Source: Mycolicibacterium neworleansense (GTDB lineage: Bacteria; Actinomycetota; Actinomycetes; Mycobacteriales; Mycobacteriaceae). From it: a DNA stretch of 64,000 bases. Positions 57,538-64,000 of this stretch are shown in pieces. Position 1 is the first letter of the stretch, and the number at the start of each line of letters is the position of its first letter. The notes below the pieces were generated by a model. The model searched no databases, was not told the DNA's origin, and saw nothing but the letters and a program-made list of their open reading frames with translations. Made by a program: the position numbers and the translations under genes. The stretch lies in assembly GCF_001245615.1 (NCBI RefSeq), contig NZ_CWKH01000003.1, forward strand, positions 1,054,001-1,118,000, given 5' to 3'.

Positions 57538-58854
57538 GTGAACAGCGGGGTGGACCAGAGCGCGGGATGGTCCGCCGACGACGTGCGCCAGTTTGCCGGA
57601 ACGGCGTACGCAGCCGGCCAGAAACTCGCGGGCGCTGCGGGGTGGTCCAATACCGGCGCCACCCAGACCTTGCTGTGGGGCGACTTCCAGGGAAGCGGGC
57701 GGACACCGTATCGCGTGCAGGTCAACCTGGTGGGCCCGACGTACAAGTGCTCGTGCCCGTCGCGGCAGTTTCCCTGCAAGCACGTGGTCGGCCTGGTGCT
57801 GCGCTGGTCCGGCGGCAGTGTGGAAGCTTCGGAGGCCCCGGCAGGCGGTGTCGAGGCGTCCGCGCCGACCTCCCCGAAGCCCCCGCGTGAGGTCAGCGAG
57901 AAAGCCATCGCGGCGCGGCAGCGCAGCGTTGCCGAGGGCTTGGAGCAGCTCGACCGATGGATCGAAGATCAGATCCGAAACGGCATTTCCGGGATCAGCA
58001 CCGATCCGTACGGCGGGTGGTGTGAGCCGATCGCCAAACGCATGGTCGACGCCAAGGCGCCCGGCCTGGCGGGCTGGGTGCGCAGCCTGCCCGGTTACCT
58101 CACCCACGACGAGTGGCCGCGGATGATCATCGAGGATCTCGGGTTGATGCGGCTGCTGACCAAGGCCTACCGCACCATCGACACGCTGCCCGAGGAGACT
58201 GCCGCCGCGGTGCGCCGGCACATCGGATTCACGGTGTCACGCGCGGAAGTGCTGGCCACCGATCCGGTAACCGACACCTGGCAGGTCCTCGGGTATGCGG
58301 AGACGTTGGAAGACCGGTACACCACCCGGCGGATGTGGTTGAGCGGCAGTGCTACCGGGCTGCTGGTCAATGTGCAGTCCACCGCACCCAGCGGTGCCAG
58401 CTTCGACAATCGGCTCACCCCGGGGCGCGAGTTCACCGGCGGCGTCCACCTGTATCCCGGCGGGCCGTCGAGCTTCCGCGTCGCGATCCCCGATGGCGAC
58501 GTGCCGACCGTCCCCATCCAACGCCTCAACGTGGCCGGTACCGGTATCGACGACGCACTCGCCGCCCGCGCCCTGGCACTGGCGGTCGACCCGTGGTTGC
58601 TGCGCTATCCCGCGATCGTCACCGCCCGAGCCGTACAGCACAGCAGGCCCAAGCGCCGGCACCTGGCCGATGCGGACGGCAACGCCCTACCGGCGATCTG
58701 CGACGACGACCGCTGGGCACGGCTGCAGGCGGGAACCGGTGGACGATTACAGCCGCTGCTGGTCGAGATCACCCCGGACGGTGTCGATCCGCTGGCGATG
58801 TTGAACGACGCGGCACCGTCGCGTCTGACCGGGCCGGCGGTGACCGCCCTGTGA
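57538..58854 (+). CDS. SWIM zinc-finger protein
   Basis: 438 residues from GTG 57538 (another GTG at 57550). SWIM motif CxCx6CxH at Cys71-Cys73-Cys80-His82 in YKCSCPSRQFPCKHVVGLVLRW, which can bind zinc and nucleic acid or protein. The remainder (about 115-438) has a conserved-looking region (WIEDQIRNGISGI, WCEPIAKRMVDAKAPGLAGWVR) with unknown role. First gene of a five-gene operon; its stop overlaps the DUF5691 start (GTGA). Confidence 0.9.
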   Translation: MNSGVDQSAGWSADDVRQFAGTAYAAGQKLAGAAGWSNTGATQTLLWGDFQGSGRTPYRVQVNLVGPTYKCSCPSRQFPCKHVVGLVLRWSGGSVEASEAPAGGVEASAPTSPKPPREVSEKAIAARQRSVAEGLEQLDRWIEDQIRNGISGISTDPYGGWCEPIAKRMVDAKAPGLAGWVRSLPGYLTHDEWPRMIIEDLGLMRLLTKAYRTIDTLPEETAAAVRRHIGFTVSRAEVLATDPVTDTWQVLGYAETLEDRYTTRRMWLSGSATGLLVNVQSTAPSGASFDNRLTPGREFTGGVHLYPGGPSSFRVAIPDGDVPTVPIQRLNVAGTGIDDALAARALALAVDPWLLRYPAIVTARAVQHSRPKRRHLADADGNALPAICDDDRWARLQAGTGGRLQPLLVEITPDGVDPLAMLNDAAPSRLTGPAVTAL

Positions 58855-60308
58855 GCGACTACCAGCGGATGATCTCCGCGGCGACCGTGGGATTCGGCGC
58901 CAGGCCCTTCCCCGAGGGCACCTTTGATCCTCCCGTCGACGGCAGCGTGGCAGCGGTATATGACGCAGGAGATCCCGTGGGATCGGTGTTGCGCGTCGCG
59001 GGCCTCTATGCCACCGCACGGCGCGCGGGCCGGCTGCCCGAACGCGTCGAACCGGCCACTGACCCCGCGCCTCCGGAGACTCGGCCGCTGATCACCGACG
59101 CGCACGGCTTTCTGATCGAACGCGCTCTCACCGCACGCCCCATACTCGACGGCGCACTCGCCGATATCGCCGCGGCCGGCCTGCGCCTGCCGCCACGGCT
59201 GATACCTGAGCTGTTGCGGCTGCAGCAGAGTGGTGTTGTGACGCGAGCACTCTGGGATGCGATCGGCAACTCCGGCCAGTGGTATGCCCTCGAACACTAC
59301 GGCCGCAACCACCGCGCGCTCCGCCATGTTGTTCAGGGTCGGCCCACGGACTGGCCCAAGGAATCCGACTTCACCCACGGTGACACCGCCAAGCGCCTCG
59401 ACTGGCTCGCCACTGCTCGCGCGCTCGACCCGGAGCGGGCTCGCGAACTGGTGGCGACGCACTGGTCGACAGAAGACGCCGAGTCCCGGGCAGCCCTGTT
59501 GGCGGCGTTCACCTCTCCCGAATATGACGCCGACGAGCCGTTCCTGGAAGCGGCGCTCGACGATCGAGCGGTCACAGTCCGGGCCGCCGCCGTCGCCGTG
59601 CTCGGTCGCCGGGACCGCAGCCGCTACCTGGACCGCATGAAAGCGCTTGCCGCACATATCTTCACGGTCAAGAAGTCGATGCTCGGGGTGAAGATCGCCG
59701 TACATCCCCTGCCCGGGCCCGACGCCGCCGCGATTCGTGACGGGCTGAGCACCACCAAACCCGAAGCCGTCGTCGCCCGAACCCCGATCACCTTCTGGGC
59801 GGAGGTGTTCGGCGCGGTGACACCGGAGAAGGTGGCCCGCGCGCTATACGACACCGATCAGTCCGTGCTGGCCGCATTGACACTCAGTGCACTGCGCGGC
59901 AATGACCCAAAGTGGGCGGTCCCGCTGTTACAGCGTTGTTTACCAGACGATTACGGCGCCAGCTATGACCCGGCCACGGCGCATCCGGCGATCTCGGCGG
60001 AGATGATTCGCGCGCTCACCCACACCGCGCAGACCGCGCCCCTGGTGCGCATCGTGGCGAGCCTGCCGCGACCGTTCGCCCCCGACGTTGCCGCGGCCCT
60101 GTTCGGATCGCTGGCCGGGGCGGGCTGGGGCACGGCGCGTCAACGCCGGGAGGCCGCGGCACACCTCGCCGCCGGGTATCCGCTGGACTGGCTGCCACGT
60201 TTGGCGAAGCTCGCCGACCTCACCGCCGACGAAGAACTGCACAAGTTCTACGCCACCATATTCGAACTGCTCACCCTGCGATTCGACCTTGCAAAGGAAC
60301 TCCGATGA
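58851..60308 (+). CDS. DUF5691 family, HEAT-repeat-like protein
   Basis: 485 residues from GTG 58851, which overlaps the SWIM gene stop by 4 bp; the frame extends back to 58113 but that part is a shadow of the SWIM gene. Alpha-helical with HEAT-like repeat features (DDRAVTVRAAAVAVLGRR, YDTDQSVLAALTLSALRG). Likely a scaffold that works with the SWIM, MoxR and VWA proteins. No catalytic motif seen. Overlaps moxR-like by 4 bp (ATGA). Confidence 0.85.
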   Translation: MSDYQRMISAATVGFGARPFPEGTFDPPVDGSVAAVYDAGDPVGSVLRVAGLYATARRAGRLPERVEPATDPAPPETRPLITDAHGFLIERALTARPILDGALADIAAAGLRLPPRLIPELLRLQQSGVVTRALWDAIGNSGQWYALEHYGRNHRALRHVVQGRPTDWPKESDFTHGDTAKRLDWLATARALDPERARELVATHWSTEDAESRAALLAAFTSPEYDADEPFLEAALDDRAVTVRAAAVAVLGRRDRSRYLDRMKALAAHIFTVKKSMLGVKIAVHPLPGPDAAAIRDGLSTTKPEAVVARTPITFWAEVFGAVTPEKVARALYDTDQSVLAALTLSALRGNDPKWAVPLLQRCLPDDYGASYDPATAHPAISAEMIRALTHTAQTAPLVRIVASLPRPFAPDVAAALFGSLAGAGWGTARQRREAAAHLAAGYPLDWLPRLAKLADLTADEELHKFYATIFELLTLRFDLAKELR

Positions 60309-61399
60309 CTGACGCGTCCGCCCTCCTGCGCCCGCATGCCGAGCAGCTGTTCTCCGCCGAACTCGCCGCCTTGCGGTCGGCCGACGAGAAGCCCGTGCCA
60401 CCGAACTGGTTGATGTCTCCGCACGCCGTGGTGCGCTACCTGCTGGGCGGGGAAACCGTTGAGGGCGTCGAGATCACGCCCAAGTACATCGGGCCCCGAC
60501 GGATCATCGAGGTGGCCGTGGCGACGCTGGCCACCGACCGGGCGCTGCTGCTGCTCGGGGTGCCCGGCACCGCCAAGACCTGGGTGTCGGAGCATCTGGC
60601 CGCAGCCGTGACCGGGGATTCGACACTGTTGGTCCAGGGCACCGCGGGCACCGTCGAGGAAGCCGTGCGGTACGGCTGGAACTATGCCCGGCTGATCGCC
60701 GAAGGCCCATCCGAGCAGGCACTGGTCCCGTCACCGATCATGACCGCGATGCGCGAAGGCAAGATCGCCCGCCTCGAAGAGCTCACCCGGATCCCGTCAG
60801 AGGTGCAGGATGCCCTCATCACGGTGCTCTCCGAAAAGACGCTGCCCGTACCCGAACTCGGCACCGAGGTGCAGGCCACCCAGGGCTTCAACGTGATCGC
60901 GACGGCCAACGACCGCGACCGCGGGGTCAACGACCTGTCCTCGGCGTTGCGACGCCGGTTCAACACCGTGGTGCTCCCGCTGCCGGCGAGCCTCGAGGAC
61001 GAAGTCGAGATCGTCACGCGCCGCGTAGCCGACATCAGCGGATCACTGCAGCTGCCCGAGGTTCCGACTTCGGCCGACGAAATCCGCCGCGTCGTCACGG
61101 TTTTCCGCGAGCTTCGCTCCGGATTGACCGCCGACGGCCGCAACAAGCTCAAGCAGCCGTCGGGCACGCTGTCCACCGCCGAGGCGATCTCCGTCGTCAC
61201 CCAGGGCATCGCGATGTCGGCGCACTTCGGCGACGGGCTGCTGCGGCCGGCCGACACCGCGGCAGGCATCGTCGGTGCGGTCGTCAAGGATCCGGTCAAC
61301 GACGCGGTGGTGTGGCTGGAGTATCTGGAGGCCGTGGTGCGCGAGCGTGACGGCTGGGCCGACTTCTACCGGGCATCGCGGGACGTGCTGAACTCGTGA
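60305..61399 (+). CDS. MoxR-type AAA+ ATPase
   Basis: 364 residues. Walker A GVPGTAKTW (about 84-92), Walker B region GKIARLEELTRIP with Glu in place of the usual Asp, sensor 1 NVIATANDRDRG, and arginine finger SSALRRRFN. MoxR ATPases act with VWA proteins as chaperones or to insert metals in other complexes. The gene is coupled on both sides (4-bp overlaps) to DUF5691 and DUF5682, and the VWA partner is two genes downstream. Confidence 0.92.
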   Translation: MTDASALLRPHAEQLFSAELAALRSADEKPVPPNWLMSPHAVVRYLLGGETVEGVEITPKYIGPRRIIEVAVATLATDRALLLLGVPGTAKTWVSEHLAAAVTGDSTLLVQGTAGTVEEAVRYGWNYARLIAEGPSEQALVPSPIMTAMREGKIARLEELTRIPSEVQDALITVLSEKTLPVPELGTEVQATQGFNVIATANDRDRGVNDLSSALRRRFNTVVLPLPASLEDEVEIVTRRVADISGSLQLPEVPTSADEIRRVVTVFRELRSGLTADGRNKLKQPSGTLSTAEAISVVTQGIAMSAHFGDGLLRPADTAAGIVGAVVKDPVNDAVVWLEYLEAVVRERDGWADFYRASRDVLNS

Positions 61400-63576
61400 C
61401 CACCCACGTCCTGGGTGTTCGACACCACGGCCCGGGGTCCGCCCGTGCCGTTATGTCCGAGCTGGAGCGGATCCAGCCGGACATCGTGGTGATCGAAGGC
61501 CCGGCCGACGCGGACCGGCTCACCACCGACGTCGACCACACCGACATGGTGCCGCCCGTCGCGGTCATGGCCTACGCCGTCGACGATCCCGCGGTGTCGG
61601 CGTTCTGGCCGTTCGGCGCGTTCTCCCCCGAATGGCAGGCGCTGTTGTGGGCGGCCCGGCACCAGGTGCCGGTGCGGTTCTGCGACTTACCGGCGGCAAC
61701 TGTGCTGGCCCAGCACGGCCAGCGGCGTGAGGATGTCTCGCGGGTTCGCGTCGACCCGATCGCGGCGCTCGCCGAGGCGGCGGGCTACGACGATCCCGAA
61801 CGCTGGTGGGACGATGTGGTGGAATCACGCACGGACGGAACCGGTTTCGAGGCGATCACCGAGGCCATGCGGACGGTGCGGGAGCTCGAGCCCGACGAAG
61901 ACGATCCGATCGAGCATCAGCGCGAAGCACACATGCGCCAGGTGATCCGTAAAGCGGCCAAGGAATTCGCGACAGTGGTCGTGGTGTGCGGGGCCTGGCA
62001 TGCACCGGCCTTGGCCGGGAAATTCCCTCCCGCGAGCGCGGATTCGGCTCTGCTCCGCGGCCTGCCGAAGGTCAAGTCGGCGACGGTGTGGGTGCCGTGG
62101 ACGCATTCGCGGCTGGCCGCAGCCTCGGGTTACGGCGCGGGCGTACGCTCCCCGGGCTGGTATCAGCACGCGTTCCTCGAACAGGAACGCCCGGTGGAAA
62201 CCTGGCTCACCTTGGCGGCCAGAGCCTTACGCGGCCACGACATCTTCGTGTCCTCGGCGCACGTCATCGAAGGGGTCCGGCTGGCCAACGCGCTGGCCGC
62301 GATGCGGGGCCGGGCCCATCCGGGTTTGAGCGAGGTCAACGAGGCCACCGAGGCCGTGCTGTGCGAGGGCTCCGATACCCGGTTCGGCCTGATCGTGCGG
62401 GAGCTGGTCGTCGGTGAACGGCTCGGCAGCGTCCCCGAACACCTGCCGATGGTGCCGCTGCTCGCCGACATCACCAAGCAGCAGAAGTCGCTGCGGCTGA
62501 AGCCTGACGCCACGGCCAAGCAGGTCACGCTCGACCTGCGCAAGCCGAACGATCTCGCCAAATCCCATTTACTGCACCGGCTCGCCGTCCTCGATATCCC
62601 GTGGGGTGAGCCCGAGATCGCCACCGGACAAGGCACGTTCAAGGAACCGTGGACCCTGCAGTGGCTGCCGGAGTTCGCCGTGAAGGTCGTGATTTCGTCG
62701 GTGTGGGGCAACACCGTGTACCGCGCCTGCAAGGCCAAACTCGCCGATACCGCTGCGAATGCCACGCATCTGGGTGAAGTCACCGCGGCCATCGAGGCCG
62801 CCCTGCTCGGCGGTGTCGACGAGGCCGTGGCACCACTGCTGACCATCCTGGAGAACAAAGCCGCGGTCGACCGGGATCTCACCGAGCTGATGGCAGCCCT
62901 GCCCGCGCTGGCCCGCTCACTGCGCTACGGCGATGTGCGTCGCACCGATGCGGGGGCGCTGAGCGAGGTCACCACATCGCTGCTGCGCCGGGTCAATGTC
63001 GGCCTGCCCGCGACACTGACCGGGCTGGGTCCGGACGCGGCGGCCGAGATGCTCGCGCACATCAACGCCGTCACAGACACCGTCGATCTGCTCGACGCCG
63101 ACGTCCGCGGCGAATGGCTGGCCACCATCACGCGGTTGGCCGATCGCGACGACCTGCACGGCAGTCTGATCGGCCGGTTCGTCCGGATCGGTGTCGACGG
63201 AGCTATCTTCACCACCACCGAGGCGGCCCGCCGCATGCGCCGCGCCTTGAGCATCGGTGCGCCGGCCGACGAGAAGTCCGCCTGGATCGAGGGTTTCCTG
63301 TCGGGCAGCGGTCTGCTGTTGGTGCACGACACCGAACTGCTCTCCGTGATCGACGAATGGCTGACCGGTTTGACGGCAACCGAATTCACCGATGTCCTGC
63401 CGCTGGTGCGTCGTACCTTCAGCACTTTCGACGCCGGCATCAAACGCAACATCGGGCACGCGGTGGCCACCGCTGGTTCGGCTGCACACACCGAATTCGA
63501 CATCGACGCCGATCGCGCCCGCCCCGCGGTGATCGCGGCGGCGGCCATCTTCGCACGGGGGATCACCCATGGCTGA
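61396..63576 (+). CDS. DUF5682 family protein, TraB/ChaN-like N-terminus suspected
   Basis: 726 residues, GTG start 61396 overlapping the MoxR stop (GTGA). The N-terminus has GVRHHGPGSARAV (His10, His11), DIVVIEGPADADRL and later VVVCGAWHAPAL, which recall the His/Glu motifs of the TraB/ChaN/EreA-like fold; this is a weak similarity judged by eye. The rest is helical with no recognised motif. It overlaps the next gene by 8 bp. Function unknown; likely an effector or structural component of the MoxR/VWA complex. Confidence 0.85.
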   Translation: MTTHVLGVRHHGPGSARAVMSELERIQPDIVVIEGPADADRLTTDVDHTDMVPPVAVMAYAVDDPAVSAFWPFGAFSPEWQALLWAARHQVPVRFCDLPAATVLAQHGQRREDVSRVRVDPIAALAEAAGYDDPERWWDDVVESRTDGTGFEAITEAMRTVRELEPDEDDPIEHQREAHMRQVIRKAAKEFATVVVVCGAWHAPALAGKFPPASADSALLRGLPKVKSATVWVPWTHSRLAAASGYGAGVRSPGWYQHAFLEQERPVETWLTLAARALRGHDIFVSSAHVIEGVRLANALAAMRGRAHPGLSEVNEATEAVLCEGSDTRFGLIVRELVVGERLGSVPEHLPMVPLLADITKQQKSLRLKPDATAKQVTLDLRKPNDLAKSHLLHRLAVLDIPWGEPEIATGQGTFKEPWTLQWLPEFAVKVVISSVWGNTVYRACKAKLADTAANATHLGEVTAAIEAALLGGVDEAVAPLLTILENKAAVDRDLTELMAALPALARSLRYGDVRRTDAGALSEVTTSLLRRVNVGLPATLTGLGPDAAAEMLAHINAVTDTVDLLDADVRGEWLATITRLADRDDLHGSLIGRFVRIGVDGAIFTTTEAARRMRRALSIGAPADEKSAWIEGFLSGSGLLLVHDTELLSVIDEWLTGLTATEFTDVLPLVRRTFSTFDAGIKRNIGHAVATAGSAAHTEFDIDADRARPAVIAAAAIFARGITHG

Positions 63577-64000
63577 CGACACCATGCCCGACGAACGCGA
63601 CCGCCGGTGGCGGCTGGTGCTGGGGTCGGATGCCGAATCGCTGCCGGCCCTGCAGGCCGGTGACGTCGAGATGGACAAGGCACTGTCGGCGTTGTACGAC
63701 CGCAAGGGCGGCCTCGGCGGATCGGCACCCAAGGTGGCGCGCTGGTTGGGCGATATCCGAAAGTACTTCCCCAGCACGGTCGTTCAGGTGATGCAGCAGG
63801 ATGCCATCGAACGACTCAACCTGCGCATGCTTCTGCTCGAACCGGAGATGATGGACAGCATCGTCCCGGACCTGTCGTTGGCCACCACGCTGATCACGCT
63901 CGGTGAGGCCATCCCCGACGAATCGAAAGCCTCAGCCCGGGCCCTGGTGCGCAAGGTGGTCGAGGACATCGAACGACGCATAGCCGACGGAACCCGTGCC
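63569..64000 (+). CDS. VWA (CoxE-like) domain protein, 5' part, cut by window end
   Basis: ATG 63569 inside the end of the DUF5682 gene; 144 residues are visible. The visible part has WRLVLGSDAE, MDKALSALYDRKGGLGGS and WLGDIRKYFPSTVVQVMQQDAIERL, as in the N-terminal helical region of MoxR-linked VWA proteins; the VWA metal site (DxSxS) must lie outside the window, so the name rests on context and this N-terminal pattern. Last visible gene of the SWIM-DUF5691-MoxR-DUF5682 operon. Confidence 0.72.
   Translation, partial: MADDTMPDERDRRWRLVLGSDAESLPALQAGDVEMDKALSALYDRKGGLGGSAPKVARWLGDIRKYFPSTVVQVMQQDAIERLNLRMLLLEPEMMDSIVPDLSLATTLITLGEAIPDESKASARALVRKVVEDIERRIADGTRA

Noticed and set aside
58113..58850. 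N-terminal extension of the DUF5691 gene
   Set aside because: This part lies inside the SWIM gene in another frame; the GTG at 58851 overlaps the SWIM stop by 4 bp, as at the next junctions.

Overview
The window is high-GC actinobacterial DNA. It reads as a Mycolicibacterium-type (rapidly growing) mycobacterium: gene content and order match the steroid-catabolic KstR/KstR2 region of mycobacteria (hsaE-G-F, kstD, chsH3, ltp2-chsH1-chsH2-chsE2-chsE1-cyp125, fadA5, ddn, two SDRs, echA20-ipdA-ipdB-ipdC, fadA6-kstR2). It also has canonical KstR boxes (TnnAACnnGTTnnA) and KstR2 boxes (AnCAAGnnCTTGnT), an F420-dependent Ddn-like protein, PE/PPE-like secreted proteins and a GjpA-like porin candidate.

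Layout. (1) 1-8732, minus: the first two and a half modules of a large nonribosomal peptide synthetase (C-A-T / C-A[MT]-T / C...), running off the left edge and preceded by its MbtH-like partner. (2) 8733-9879: about 1.15 kb with no supportable gene, including an AT-rich stretch with dyads. (3) 9880-11955: a RecQ-type helicase with a C-terminal phosphoribosyltransferase-like motif. (4) 12048-17438: the meta-cleavage pathway end (hsaF, hsaG, hsaE), divergent from kstD-chsH3 across a KstR box. (5) 17439-18750: an AbiEi/DUF559 (Vsr-like fold) gene bracketed by a family of imperfect palindromes. (6) 18751-20681: a PPE-like/PE-like gene pair with WxG and YxxxD signals. (7) 20758-28950: side-chain degradation genes (ltp2 to cyp125, minus; fadA5, a SnoaL-like gene and ddn, plus) around a second KstR box. 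(8) 29153-33633: three tandem secreted histidine-phosphatase-family paralogues. (9) 33698-38938: ring C/D genes around a perfect KstR2 box. (10) 39117-48287: a methyltransferase and a complete narGHJI-narK respiratory nitrate reductase locus set inside the steroid region. (11) 48380-52609: fadA6-kstR2, a divergent AraC regulator, and a GjpA-like secreted protein with a perfect KstR box upstream. (12) 52659-57394, minus: a two-component system, a DUF4173 membrane protein, a cysteine hydrolase and an AmiS/UreI-type channel. (13) 57538-64000, plus: a tightly overlapped SWIM / DUF5691 / MoxR / DUF5682 / VWA operon running off the right edge.

How it works together. KstR-controlled genes open the sterol: Cyp125 starts side-chain oxidation, FadA5, ChsE1E2, ChsH1H2 and Ltp2 shorten the chain, and KstD and HsaE-G-F handle rings A/B and the C5 fragment. 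KstR2-controlled genes (EchA20, IpdABC, FadA6) open rings C/D. The KstR box before the GjpA-like gene suggests an envelope protein in the same regulon.

The less described elements are: a C-terminal tail shared by four secreted proteins with two unrelated N-terminal domains; two dispersed palindrome families; the PE/PPE-like pair; the mosaic first adenylation domain of the NRPS; and the five-gene MoxR/VWA operon.
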